64,000 bases of DNA from Methanobrevibacter arboriphilus (lineage in GTDB: Archaea; Methanobacteriota; Methanobacteria; Methanobacteriales; Methanobacteriaceae), in the NCBI RefSeq assembly GCF_019669925.1, contig NZ_AP019779.1, positions 2,149,292 to 2,213,291 on the forward strand, in the 5' to 3' direction. The notes under the pieces were generated by a model. The model did no database searches and was not told where the DNA came from. It saw only the letters and a list, made by a program, of their open reading frames with translations. A program made the translations under genes and the position numbers. This document shows positions 56,001 through 64,000 of the stretch, in pieces; the stretch's first letter is position 1; every line of letters starts with the position of its first letter.

Positions 56001-58904
56001 ACTGGTGGTGAAACTGCTGGTTTAATCCAAGCAAGAATTGATAATCAGATTTTTGATGTAATTGTTGAACAAGCTGTTTATAAATGGTTTATTGGTGATA
56101 AAGGATATAGAACTTTACAGCAAGCTGTTGATGCAGCTAACTTTAATGATATTATTAAAGGTGTCGGTGGTTTATACATCCTTACTAGTGAAGTTGATGT
56201 TGGTCATAGATATATGCCAATTGAACCTTGGGAAATCAATAAAACTATTACTATAACTTCTTTAGATCCATCTAACCCTGTAATTATATCTGGAAACTAT
56301 CTTACAAGGTTATTTAATATTGATAAAGGCTCTTCTTTAACTTTAATCAATCTTATCCTTGCTAATGGTAATGCTTCTACAAGCTATTATGCAGGTTATG
56401 GTGGAGCTATTCATGTTCAGTTTGGTGGAAATCTAACCATTGATAATTGTATTTTTGAAAATAACACTGCTGGTGAAGCTGGTGCTATCCAGTCATGGGG
56501 TCTTTTAATAATCAAAAATTCAATATTCAGAAACAATTCTGCTACTTCAGCTTATGCTGGTGCTGTTCAAAATAGTGGCTATGGTAGTTTAATTATTGAT
56601 AATTCAACATTTATTAATAATAGGGCTAATACTTATGCTGGTGCAATTTATGCAGATAGTAGTAATTATCCAGGAAGTAACACTACAATAACAAACAGTA
56701 AATTCATTGAAAATGATGCAAATCGTGGAGGTGCTATATTCTTAAATATTGCTCCTGCTTATATTATCAACTGTTCATTTATTGGAAATAAAGCTATTGA
56801 TAAAGATACTGGTTATATTGCCTCTGGTGGTGCTATTTATGATCATTCTGCAAATTTAGTTCTAAAAAATTCAGAATTTATTAATAACACTGCTGAAGCT
56901 AACGGAGGAGCTCTTGAACTAGCTAACACTTATACAACTATCTATTCTGGTGATAATGTCACAACTGAAATTGATTGGTTTGTAATCGATAATTGTACAT
57001 TGATAAATAATACTGCTGGTGTTGATGGTGGTGCTATCTTTGCTGGTTATAATTCTGTACCTTATGGAAACATAACAAATTCTATATTTGAGAATAATAA
57101 TGCACTAACTGGAAATGGTGGAGCTATCTCAAATTACTTTGGAATTTTGAATATAAAGAATACTAGATTCACTAATAATACTGCAGGTGAAAATGGTGGA
57201 GTTATATTTAATTATGGCCATTATAATTTCCCATCTGAATTCTGGGGAAATGTCACAATAGATAACTGTACCTTTTCAAAGAATTCTGCAAAAGCTGGTG
57301 GAGTAGTATATAATTATAATACATATTCTAAAGTAGATATTTCAAATTCTAAGTTTGAAAATAATACTGCAGTAAATGATGGTGGTGCTATTTCAAACTG
57401 CCTTGGAATTATGAATATAAGTAATAGTTCATTTGTTTCTAATATTGCAGGAGAAAATGGTGGTGTTATATTTAATTATGGTTATTATGAGTTCCCTTCT
57501 GCATATTGGGGAATAATTACAGTAAATAATTGTAATTTTTCTAAAAATTCTGCAAAGCTTGGTGGAACAGTATACAACAGTAATAATTGTTCTAAATTAG
57601 ATATAGTTAATTCAAAATTTACTAATGAACATGCAGATATTGGTGGAGCAATATATAACAATGGAACATTAAATATCAAAAATAATACAATGACTAACTG
57701 TTCTGCTAATATTAAAGGAAACTATATCTATAATAATGGATCAATAAACAATGTAATATTAACTTTCTTAGGAAACAAGACTGTTAAAGTTTTAAATGGA
57801 ACTACTGTAAAATTGAATGCCACAATTTGTGATGATATGGGTAATCCTATTACTGGTGGTGATGTTAGCTTTATATTCGATGGAATGACTTATTTAGTTC
57901 CAGTAAATGAAGGTTTAGCTAATTATACTATAATTTTAGATAATTTAGGATCTTATTCTCTATCTGGTAATTATAATACTACTGCTGGTAAAAATAATGT
58001 TTCTGTTAAAAATGCTGAAATAATAGTAGCTGAAAAAGAAGATCCAAAAAAGACTAAAATTAATATTATAAAAATTGATGGACTTGTTAATAATAAGGTT
58101 AAATTTTCTGCTGTTTTGACAGATGAAGATGGTAATCCACTTGTTAATCAAGTTGTTCGTTTTTATCTTAATGGAGTTTACATTGGTCAAAATAAGACTA
58201 ATGCTAATGGATTAGCTGTCTATTACCGTGTTTTCAATAAAACAATGAATTCAAATTGGTTTGCTTCATTCAATGGTGTTGAAGACTATAATTCCTCAAA
58301 AAGTAACACTAATACTATTAAAATTAATAAGAAAAAGGCTATTTTAACTATGAGTTCTGTTAAAGGTAGTTTTAATAATTACATAACTCTAAAAGCTGTT
58401 TTAAAAGATAGTACTGGTAAAGCATTATCTGGAAAATTAGTGAGCTTTTATGTTAACAATGTTAAAGTTAAAACTGTTAGGACAAATTTTAAAGGCCTGG
58501 CAACTTATAAATATTTAGCTAATAAATTTGTTGGGACAAAAAAGATTAAAGCTGTATTTAATTCTGATAATACTCTTAATGGTTTTGTTTCAAACAAGAA
58601 TATTAAGGTCTCTAAGTCTAAATCCTTACTTTCTAAACCTAAATTTTTAGGTAAGTTTGAGAAGAGAGGAAAGATTGCTATTAAACTTATTAATCTTAAA
58701 GCTAAAAAATACATTTCTAAAGGCTATGTTAAGTTCTATATCAAAAATAAGTATGTTGGTAAAGCAAAGACTAACCGTAAAGGTATAGCTATACTTAACA
58801 TTAAAAAAATTAATTTTAAGGGAAAAGCTAGTGTTATAGGAAAATTTGTTGGAAATAAGTATTATTATTCCAGTAAAAGCTTAAGAAAGGTTAATATAAA
58901 ATAG
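53049..58904 (+). CDS. Very large adhesin-like protein with Ig-like C-terminal domains
   Basis: The intact 1,951-residue protein has a signal peptide (ends PSAFAED). The first beta-helix has GGAIY repeats (about 35-310), followed by an Ig-like domain with TDDMGNPITGGTVNF. Further beta-helix blocks start with YVSSSRGSDSTGNGSEDNPY (about 418) and YVSKTGTDSNIGSKDSPVAS (about 740). Pmp-like repeats cover about 1110-1560, a second CDDMGNPITGGDVSF Ig-like domain lies near 1600, and three Lys-rich Big_1-like domains (about 1670-1951) come last. The basic C-terminal domains may bind the acidic wall; this is inferred. ATG follows aggggaaat. It is the only adhesin over 1,000 codons here without a frameshift. 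Confidence 0.93.
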   Translation: MNNIKNITIILVFLFIAISMPSAFAEDPTTYDHYVSADAQSGGNGSIDNPFNNIQEAIDKGGSIFVKNGTYSVYDDSGYEITKSVRIVGEDRDSVIIDAGNNGRIFLIDSDIEVTFINVTFINGNNENDYIYDGGGAIYIGDGTTTIDNCYFANNNVKDGYSTYGGAIYQGGGNLNISNSYFKNNNAEYGSAVAINGFSYSTLNITNCIFESNTASEDGGAVYSGSGKTNIEGSTFKFNKAKNGGAIYSYGSTAVVNIKNSNFDSNNATSTGGALVVRNSNVILNNNTMVNCSAPTGNYIYYNAGNLGFTNLSFLNNMTVNVTKGDSFVLNATVTDDMGNPITGGTVNFIIGGNTYSTSLNEGITTYNYTFNQTGNYIITGSYSGSNTVDYGSNIFNGTVVVNTITPSTVIYVSSSRGSDSTGNGSEDNPYATITKALTQNAALGGNYTIIVEEGHYYVEDYTVTANFTIIGVGNVIIDGNNKRQFYFSASSVKYAKFEGLTFVNGNGNAGSINTGSVSGGNGNAGRYLIINNCSFINNKGSYGAVIYTTMITTINGTSFINNTATGSQAYSGVINVQDNNLTINYCNFINNTATNSAGLNGIYTKSGIKAMADYNFWGNNSKPGNLTVSSGVNITKWVILLINSNSTGQTDPGDKINFTIDFTKYTDGVNNYTLSEIMPYITIKANATLGSFDQDSITINTNGSMIYTASTVGYESVNFNIPSNFKKFNFTVGSQYSGIVYVSKTGTDSNIGSKDSPVASISKAIEIATAQGGSNKIIILNGTYNEGNLVINGDLEIIANGTVIINGNDITGNGYEQIFDIVSGNVSFYGLTLNANSTNGAIVVRSGKLSITYSTINNKKSGANLAINNSGNLNISYSILNNTIIKNNGGNVTANYNWWGTNTKPTCVDVDYWVIMTINTTKVYTGEISYITVKLNTVTDGTTYTNLSNPLPDNFVVLNVTSGSGSFNGTNVLLINGTSYISFTGGETAGLIQARIDNQIFDVIVEQAVYKWFIGDKGYRTLQQAVDAANFNDIIKGVGGLYILTSEVDVGHRYMPIEPWEINKTITITSLDPSNPVIISGNYLTRLFNIDKGSSLTLINLILANGNASTSYYAGYGGAIHVQFGGNLTIDNCIFENNTAGEAGAIQSWGLLIIKNSIFRNNSATSAYAGAVQNSGYGSLIIDNSTFINNRANTYAGAIYADSSNYPGSNTTITNSKFIENDANRGGAIFLNIAPAYIINCSFIGNKAIDKDTGYIASGGAIYDHSANLVLKNSEFINNTAEANGGALELANTYTTIYSGDNVTTEIDWFVIDNCTLINNTAGVDGGAIFAGYNSVPYGNITNSIFENNNALTGNGGAISNYFGILNIKNTRFTNNTAGENGGVIFNYGHYNFPSEFWGNVTIDNCTFSKNSAKAGGVVYNYNTYSKVDISNSKFENNTAVNDGGAISNCLGIMNISNSSFVSNIAGENGGVIFNYGYYEFPSAYWGIITVNNCNFSKNSAKLGGTVYNSNNCSKLDIVNSKFTNEHADIGGAIYNNGTLNIKNNTMTNCSANIKGNYIYNNGSINNVILTFLGNKTVKVLNGTTVKLNATICDDMGNPITGGDVSFIFDGMTYLVPVNEGLANYTIILDNLGSYSLSGNYNTTAGKNNVSVKNAEIIVAEKEDPKKTKINIIKIDGLVNNKVKFSAVLTDEDGNPLVNQVVRFYLNGVYIGQNKTNANGLAVYYRVFNKTMNSNWFASFNGVEDYNSSKSNTNTIKINKKKAILTMSSVKGSFNNYITLKAVLKDSTGKALSGKLVSFYVNNVKVKTVRTNFKGLATYKYLANKFVGTKKIKAVFNSDNTLNGFVSNKNIKVSKSKSLLSKPKFLGKFEKRGKIAIKLINLKAKKYISKGYVKFYIKNKYVGKAKTNRKGIAILNIKKINFKGKASVIGKFVGNKYYYSSKSLRKVNIK

Positions 58905-58970
58905 ATAGATATTTTTTAGATTAATTCTAGATTTATTAATTCTAGATTTTCATCTATCTTTTTTATTTTT
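58905..58970 (+). terminator. Imperfect hairpin and T-rich tract after the adhesin gene
   Basis: agatagat (just after the stop codon) can pair with atctatct near 58950, with a loop holding two copies of attaattctagattt. A T-rich tract follows. It is a plausible terminator for the large adhesin transcript. Confidence 0.4.
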
Positions 58971-59116
58971 ATTTCATTTTTTTATTTTATTTTATTTTTT
59001 ATTTTTTTAAAAAATTATTTGAGTTACTTATTTTTTATTTATTTTAACTAATTTTATTTTTAGTTTAAGATTTTTTGTATAAAGAAATAAATATTTGTTA
59101 TAATAAATATTATTTT

Positions 59117-59842
59117 ATGAATAATAGAAGTTATTATATTTTAATAAGTGGATTATTAATTTTATCCATAATAGCTTTTATATTAGATGGTTATGGATTT
59201 CAATTGGGAGATACAATAGCAATTTCATCATCATTGTTAGCTTTTATGGGTTTAATTTATACAAATTATAGAAACGATATAATGGTAAGAAAACAGGTTG
59301 AAAAAGCTGATGAAAGGTTGCAAATTCAATTAAAAACAGAAGTTGATAATTTAACTGTTGAACTTGCTAACCAAGATGAAAGATTAAAAAAAGAGCTTGA
59401 AGAGCAAAAAGAAGTTATTAGGGAACAGTTAAGATATAGTGAAAAAAATTTAAAGCTCGAGCTAAGATATAAAGATAAAGAAAGAGTTTTATTGGATTTA
59501 TTTGATCTTTTGTTTAAAAATAAGGATTCTTTGGAGGATATTGAATCTGAATCTCTTGTTAAATCTACAGATAGTGTTATTGAAAGTAGAAAAAATATTT
59601 ATTACAGTTTTGAAATAACTCGTCATAATATTCATGATTTTTATTATATGCCTAAAAATATTCGACATTTGATTGATGATTATTGCAGTACTATTAATAA
59701 TGTTAAAGATCAAGCTTCAAATAATCCTGATTTTAGTAAGGATAAATCTATCATTTTAAATTCACAGTTACTTAAACACTTAAATAAAATTTATGAGTCT
59801 GTTGAAGAAGATTTAGATATAAAAATGGATAGATTTGGATAA
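59117..59842 (+). CDS. Membrane-anchored coiled-coil protein of unknown function
   Basis: The 241-residue protein has two N-terminal membrane helices (about 6-25 and 31-47). A long charged coiled coil follows (about 58-125, heptads such as LQIQLKTEVDNLTVELANQDERLKK), then a soluble helical C-terminal half. No family was recognised. Topology suggests the coiled coil sits in the cytoplasm. ATG 59117 is chosen as start; the frame is open from TTG 59075, but neither has a clear ribosome binding site. It lies between the large adhesin and the DedA gene without obvious functional link. Confidence 0.65.
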   Translation: MNNRSYYILISGLLILSIIAFILDGYGFQLGDTIAISSSLLAFMGLIYTNYRNDIMVRKQVEKADERLQIQLKTEVDNLTVELANQDERLKKELEEQKEVIREQLRYSEKNLKLELRYKDKERVLLDLFDLLFKNKDSLEDIESESLVKSTDSVIESRKNIYYSFEITRHNIHDFYYMPKNIRHLIDDYCSTINNVKDQASNNPDFSKDKSIILNSQLLKHLNKIYESVEEDLDIKMDRFG

Positions 59843-60374
59843 CTTCACTTTTTTAGTATCTCTTTTAAAGAAAGTTAAATGAAACTTTTTAAACTATATT
59901 TATAATTTTTTTCTTTGCTGGATTATTTTTTCCTAATAAATCATTACTGTTGATATTATTATATCCAATATGTTATTATGATTATTATTCTGAAATTGGT
60001 GTTTTTTGATAACCATAATGAATCTGATAGCTAATTTTATTAATTTAATATTTTAATATGTTCTTTTTTTATTTTGTTTATTTTTTTATATTATTTTTAT
60101 ATTATTTTTTTATATTTGACTTAATTCTATTTTTTTATTTTTATTTTTTAAACTTATTTTTCATTCAAATAAAAACTTTTATATATTATGTAAGAAATAT
60201 CTTACAATTGTAATATAAATTTTACAAATTTCATATATTTTTTACATATTTTAAATATTTTCAAAATTAAAAATTAATATAAAATAATAGTTAATTTCAT
60301 GTATATATTACAAATAGTTTTAATTGGGATTATATAAGGAATAAATGTTTTTTAAAAGAATTTAGGGGAAGTTT
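59843..60374. other. Intergenic region with promoter and operator of the DedA operon
   Basis: No gene was seen in 532 bases. T-rich runs (60060-60150) could terminate upstream transcription. The right half holds a TATA box and palindrome described separately. Confidence 0.5.
60177..60206 (+). promoter_or_regulatory. TATA box with adjacent perfect palindrome (operator candidate)
   Basis: cttttatata (60176-60185) is a good archaeal TATA box. Starting 4 bases later, TGTAAGA (60189-60195) and TCTTACA (60200-60206) form a perfect 7-bp inverted repeat with AATA between. Transcription would start near 60207, so a protein bound there would block or guide the polymerase. The DedA ATG is about 168 bases further on. 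Confidence 0.55.
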
Positions 60375-61019
60375 ATGGATTTTATAAGTCAAATTATTCA
60401 TATAAGTTTAAATTTAGATACATATTTAGTTTATATAGTTAATTCATTTGGTTTGTGGAGCTATGTAATATTATTTTTGGTAATTTTTTCTGAGACTGGA
60501 ACTATAGTTGTTTCTTTCTTGCCGGGTGATTCTTTATTATTTGTTGTGGGAGCTTTATCTGCAAAAAGTCACTTAAATGTGGTTTTTGTGATTATGATTC
60601 TTTCTTTTGCAGCAATATTGGGAGATACTCTAAATTATCATATTGGGAAATTTATAGGGCCTAAAATATTTAATAAACAGAATTCTAAACTTTTTAGTAA
60701 GAAACATTTAATGGAAGCCCATGATTTTTATGAAAAATATGGTGCTAGAACAATTATTTTAGCAAGATTTATTCCAATCATTAGAGCATTTGCTCCTTTT
60801 GTTGCAGGAATTGGATCTATGCCATATAAAAAATTTTTATCATATAATATTTTTGGTGGTGTACTTTGGATAACTTTAATTGTTTCAATTGGTTATTTAT
60901 TTGGAAATATTCCAATTATTAAGGATAATTTTTCATTTTTAATAGTATTCATCATTGTAATATCAGTTTTACCAATTTTATTGAAAGAACTACTTAGAAA
61001 ATATAGAAAATATAGATAG
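60375..61019 (+). CDS. DedA-family membrane protein
   Basis: The 214-residue protein has about five to six hydrophobic segments. Family signatures are VSFLPGDSLLFVVGALSA (about 47-64) and YGARTIILARFIPIIRAFAP (about 117-136), with the conserved G-R..F.P.. motif and charged residues. DedA proteins include the bacterial undecaprenyl-phosphate flippase UptA and are used for lipid recycling. The downstream gene is a PAP2 phosphatase 65 bases later on the same strand. Together they could recycle the polyprenyl carrier for pseudomurein or glycan synthesis, which is inferred. aggggaagttt precedes the ATG. Confidence 0.88.
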   Translation: MDFISQIIHISLNLDTYLVYIVNSFGLWSYVILFLVIFSETGTIVVSFLPGDSLLFVVGALSAKSHLNVVFVIMILSFAAILGDTLNYHIGKFIGPKIFNKQNSKLFSKKHLMEAHDFYEKYGARTIILARFIPIIRAFAPFVAGIGSMPYKKFLSYNIFGGVLWITLIVSIGYLFGNIPIIKDNFSFLIVFIIVISVLPILLKELLRKYRKYR

Positions 61020-61071
61020 TTATACTATAGAGTTAACTTTCATTTGTAAAAATGTTGTAGAAAAAAAGAGA

Positions 61072-61090
61072 GGGGGTTGATTGAATAATT
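61072..61090 (+). promoter_or_regulatory. Ribosome binding site followed by ATA/ATT instead of ATG (PAP2 gene)
   Basis: GGGGG (61072-61076) is followed by ATA at 61085 (8 nt) and ATT at 61088 (11 nt), both in frame; an in-frame TGA at 61082 prevents an earlier start. TTG at 61109 is the first conventional start but lies 32 nt from the binding site. Confidence 0.5.
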
Positions 61091-61711
61091 ACGAGTATAT
61101 ATAACAGTTTGATTGATATAAATATATTTTTATTTTATTTTATAAATCATACATTAGAAAATAGTTTTTTTAATTTTTTAATGCCAATTATAACAGATAT
61201 AGGTAGTACCGCAGTCGTTTTCACTATAAGTATAATATTACTGATATTTGGTGTTTTTAAAAAAAATATAAAATTAAGAAGGTTAGCTATAATCGGATTA
61301 ATTGCCTTTATAATTACAGTTATAATAATATTTACATTGAAAGTACTGGTGGAAGAACCTAGGCCTTTTATAGTTTTAAAGTATGTAAATTTATTAATTA
61401 TAGAACTTGACCCTTATTCTTTTCCTTCAGGACATTCAGGAAATATATTCGCATTAGCTACTGCATTTGGTCTTAATTGGACATTAAAAATAAGAGGAAA
61501 ACAGTTTAAACTAGCTTGGATTCTTTATCCAATAGCATTATTAGCTTCTTTTTCAAGAGTGTATATTGGTGTTCATTATCCATTCGATATTCTTATTGGA
61601 GGATTAATCGGAATATTCGGAGGTTTATTAGCTACTTTTATAGTAAATAGATATCTTAATGATATAAACTTTCTAAAAGAAAAAAAAGAATATAAAAAAA
61701 TTGCTTTGTAG
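61085..61711 (+). CDS. PAP2-family phosphatase (polyprenyl-diphosphate type)
   Basis: The membrane phosphatase has about 208 residues. All three PAP2 motifs are seen: KVLVEEPRPF (KX6RP), FPSGHSGN (PSGH) and SRVYIGVHYPFD (SRX5HX3D). Enzymes of this type remove phosphate from undecaprenyl diphosphate or other phospholipids outside the membrane. Being 65 bases downstream of a DedA-family gene, it is likely to act in lipid carrier recycling. The start is uncertain: the only well-placed codons after the Shine-Dalgarno are ATA 61085 and ATT 61088; TTG 61109 would give 200 residues. Confidence 0.88.
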   Translation: MITSIYNSLIDINIFLFYFINHTLENSFFNFLMPIITDIGSTAVVFTISIILLIFGVFKKNIKLRRLAIIGLIAFIITVIIIFTLKVLVEEPRPFIVLKYVNLLIIELDPYSFPSGHSGNIFALATAFGLNWTLKIRGKQFKLAWILYPIALLASFSRVYIGVHYPFDILIGGLIGIFGGLLATFIVNRYLNDINFLKEKKEYKKIAL

Positions 61712-61839
61712 AAAATCCTTTTTTATATTTTAATTTGATATTTAATCAATATTATTATATAATATGATTAGATAAAATATTATATTAGAGTATATATTTT
61801 TAGAATATATTAAAAAGCAATGTTGGGTTGTTTAAGTTA

Positions 61840-62034
61840 ATGAAAACTAAAATAAAATATATTAGGCATGAATTAGGGATGAGTCAAGATGAGCTGGCTA
61901 AAAAATCAAATGTCAGTAGACAAACTATAAGTGCTCTTGAAAATGGGAAATATAATCCTTCATTAGCTTTAGCTTATAAAATAACTAAAATATTAGGTTG
62001 TAAACATATTGAGGATGTTTTTGTCTTAGAATAA
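61840..62034 (+). CDS. XRE-family transcriptional regulator
   Basis: The 64-residue protein is a single Cro/C1-type helix-turn-helix. Helix pairs are [20 protein letters not shown] and [19 protein letters not shown], with no ligand domain. Proteins of this size and pattern ([15 protein letters not shown]) form a common family in archaea and bacteria. It may regulate the nearby DUF4013 membrane protein gene or the DedA operon, where a palindrome lies over the promoter; this is a guess. ATG 61840 is the start; ttgggttg upstream is a weak binding site and a TTG lies at 61828. Confidence 0.85.
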   Translation: MKTKIKYIRHELGMSQDELAKKSNVSRQTISALENGKYNPSLALAYKITKILGCKHIEDVFVLE

Positions 62035-62128
62035 TTTATTATTAATGCCTTAATGAAAAGTTTTTATATTATTTTAATAATTTTTCATGAGGTATTATAG
62101 AATTATGGTTTAATTAAAGGTTTTTTTC

Positions 62129-62875
62129 ATGATATTAGAAATTTTTAAGGATTCTTTTGAATACTCTTTTAAAGATCCTGAATCTATTTTAAAATTAGGT
62201 GTTTTATCGATTTTCAGTGTTTTTATTATACCTATATTTTTTGTAACAGGTTATTCTTATAGAATAACAGATATTGGAATTAAAGGGACTATTAATGGTA
62301 ATGATCCTCTGCCGGAATATAAAAATTGGAGTAATATGTTTATCCAAGGACTTAAGGTAGCTATAGTAAGATTTGTTTATTTGTTGCCAGGAATAATTTT
62401 ATTCTTAATATTTCATGAAAGAGATCATATATTTAATGATGCAACAAATATTTCCCTTTTAGGTCCTTATATTGGGATATTAGCATTGACTATTATAGTA
62501 TGGTTAATATTTTATTTATTTTCTATTGTGGCTATTCCTAACATGATTAATGAAGGGTCTTTAAAAAGTGCTTTTAATATTAAAAAACTCATAAAAATTA
62601 TTAAGTCTATTGGATTTTTTAGATATGTAAAATTCTATTTAGGGTGTATTGTTTTAATAGTTGGAATTTTAGGAACACTTCTTATTTTAATATCACTTAT
62701 AGGGTTATCAATTGCATTTTTAATAAAATTTATGGGAACTTTTGCATTTTACATTACTTCTATTTTTATTATTGGAATATTTGTTATTATTGCGATTATG
62801 TTTTTATTGCCTTTCTTTTTAACTTTTGAAAGTAGAGCAATAGGTTTGATTTATAATATGAGAGAATTAGAATAA
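62129..62875 (+). CDS. DUF4013 membrane protein
   Basis: The 248-residue protein has about five long hydrophobic segments and the characteristic opening MILEIFKDSFEYSFKDPESI, then GYSYRITDIGIKG and LPEYKNWSNMFIQGLKVAIV. This is the DUF4013 pattern common in Methanobacteriales. The function is unknown. It is 94 bases downstream of the XRE regulator, so the two are possibly cotranscribed. An aaaggt sequence precedes the ATG by about 9 bases. Confidence 0.8.
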   Translation: MILEIFKDSFEYSFKDPESILKLGVLSIFSVFIIPIFFVTGYSYRITDIGIKGTINGNDPLPEYKNWSNMFIQGLKVAIVRFVYLLPGIILFLIFHERDHIFNDATNISLLGPYIGILALTIIVWLIFYLFSIVAIPNMINEGSLKSAFNIKKLIKIIKSIGFFRYVKFYLGCIVLIVGILGTLLILISLIGLSIAFLIKFMGTFAFYITSIFIIGIFVIIAIMFLLPFFLTFESRAIGLIYNMRELE

Positions 62876-63282
62876 AATTATTAGGATGATATTTATACTT
62901 ATTATTATATTTATATTATTTTTCATTTATATTAGTATTTTTATCTTAGTAATTTGTAAAATAAATTAAATAATCTATTGGAATATAATGATTTATGACA
63001 TATAGATATAGATGTAATTGTTAATAATTAACTATAAATCAATGATATATGTTTATTTTAATGTATGATATTATTAAAAATGTAGTTAGTAATGTATTTA
63101 TTAAAATTTTTTGCTATATCTACATTTTAATAGAAGTATAGTTTTATCTAATTTTTATTTTTTATTTTTAAATATTATTTCTATTATTTAGAATCCTAAT
63201 TTTTTACTAGATTATTTAATTTATATAATGAAAACAATATTTTTAATAGCATAAAATTAAATAATATATGTGGGTATAACTT
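62876..63282. other. AT-rich intergenic region, no gene seen
   Basis: 407 bases of low-complexity A+T. The methyltransferase promoter lies in it; tatttttaatagcataaaattaaataatatatg near the right end may include it. ggg at 63270-63273 is the probable ribosome binding site. Confidence 0.4.
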
Positions 63283-63915
63283 ATGGACAAAAAATTAATA
63301 ATCAATGCACGTAAACCTAAGGGAGAATTAGGCTCTCAGATGATTGAAAAAATGAATGAATCTCATGAAAAATTAGCTAGGTGGGGTATCAGTCATTTAG
63401 ATATTGAAAATAATGATATAATTCTTGATATTGGCTGTGGTGGTGGAGTTAATGTAAAAAGATTTAGTGAAATGACTCCAAATGGAAAAATTTATGGATT
63501 GGATTATTCTGAACTTAGTGTTGAAAAATCTGAACATTTTAACAAAACAGCTATAAAAGAAGGAAAAGTTGAGATAATTCAAGGATCAGTATCAAAGCTT
63601 CCTTTTGAAGATGAAACATTTAATATTGTTACAGGGTTTGAAACAGTTTACTTTTGGCCAGATTTTATTGAAGATTTGAAAGAAGTCAATCGGGTATTAA
63701 AAAAAGATGGTAAGATCTTTATTTGTAATGAAGCTGCTGGTGAAGAACATATTCTTGAAAAAATGAGTGATTATATAGAATTATTGGATATGAAAATTTA
63801 TTCAGAAAATGATCTTAAATCAGCTTTAAATGATTCTAATTTTGTCGATATAAATATATTTAAAAAAGATGAAGGTAATAATTGGATTTGTGCAATAGCA
63901 ACTAAAAAAGAATAA
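63283..63915 (+). CDS. Class I SAM-dependent methyltransferase
   Basis: The 210-residue enzyme carries SAM motif I in ILDIGCGGGVNVKRF (about 47-61), the acidic end of strand 2 in IYGLDYSELSVEK, motif II in PFEDETFNIVTGFETVYFW (about 107-125) and a post-motif LKKDGKIFIC. This is the UbiE/Methyltransf_11 type that methylates small molecules. A Trp/His pair in KLARWGISHLDIE near residue 30 resembles family members annotated as acting on small metabolites, but the substrate is unknown. The gene is isolated near the window end. Confidence 0.85.
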   Translation: MDKKLIINARKPKGELGSQMIEKMNESHEKLARWGISHLDIENNDIILDIGCGGGVNVKRFSEMTPNGKIYGLDYSELSVEKSEHFNKTAIKEGKVEIIQGSVSKLPFEDETFNIVTGFETVYFWPDFIEDLKEVNRVLKKDGKIFICNEAAGEEHILEKMSDYIELLDMKIYSENDLKSALNDSNFVDINIFKKDEGNNWICAIATKKE

Positions 63916-64000
63916 AAATTTATATTTTTATTATTTTTACTTTTGTTTATTGTGCTTAATCTTTTATTAAATTACTTTTTTATTACTTCACTTTTCTATA

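Overview
The window is very AT-rich archaeal DNA. The evidence points to a pseudomurein-walled methanogen of the order Methanobacteriales, most like Methanobrevibacter; the species cannot be told from this sequence. Evidence: a coenzyme F420 gene (cofH), cobamide synthesis (cbiD), an archaeal GHMP-type shikimate kinase, ribosomal protein S17e, an archaeal Elp3, a Hel308-like helicase, three proteins with pseudomurein-binding repeats, and several very large adhesin-like proteins of the kind typical of Methanobrevibacter. No rRNA, tRNA or CRISPR array was seen.

Layout. 1-5.3 kb: a truncated CDS, a TRAM protein, an SRPBCC protein, a UbiA prenyltransferase, cofH and a DUF4332-like protein. 6-8.3 kb: a small pseudomurein-binding protein and two unknown small proteins. 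8.4-28.6 kb: mostly housekeeping genes separated by long AT-rich spacers (deoC, elp3, PRC-barrel, DUF2098, two DUF308 membrane proteins, a CPYC thioredoxin, cbiD, a GT4 glycosyltransferase, moaC, a Hel308-like helicase, pcm, an RHH/PIN toxin-antitoxin pair, sppA, the aroK / chorismate mutase / rps17e operon, exonuclease III and a bacterial-type gdhA). 29.5-59 kb: a cell-surface island with six beta-helix adhesin-like genes (two carrying a single frameshift), two large pseudomurein-binding proteins (one with two hydrolase-like domains), a MoxR/VWA pair, a QueG-like Fe-S protein and one intact IS5-like insertion sequence with terminal repeats and target duplication. 59-64 kb: a coiled-coil membrane protein, a DedA/PAP2 pair that may recycle the polyprenyl carrier for wall synthesis, an XRE regulator, a DUF4013 membrane protein and a methyltransferase.

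The most unusual signal is translational. At least five genes, possibly six, have a strong Shine-Dalgarno sequence followed, mostly at the 7-nt spacing used by the ATG genes here, by ATT rather than ATG/GTG/TTG. For gdhA the ATT start gives 447 aa, the length of E. coli GdhA, and for exonuclease III it is the only way to keep the catalytic N-terminus. The same feature appears in the PAP2 phosphatase (ATA or ATT), the largest adhesin and both large pseudomurein-binding proteins. This suggests repeated AUU initiation.

Other points of interest are in-frame 15-bp minisatellites inside cbiD, elp3 and a wall protein, near-identical tandem duplications inside the giant adhesin, a perfect palindrome between the TATA box and likely transcription start of the DedA/PAP2 operon, and a similar palindrome around the TATA box of the toxin-antitoxin pair.
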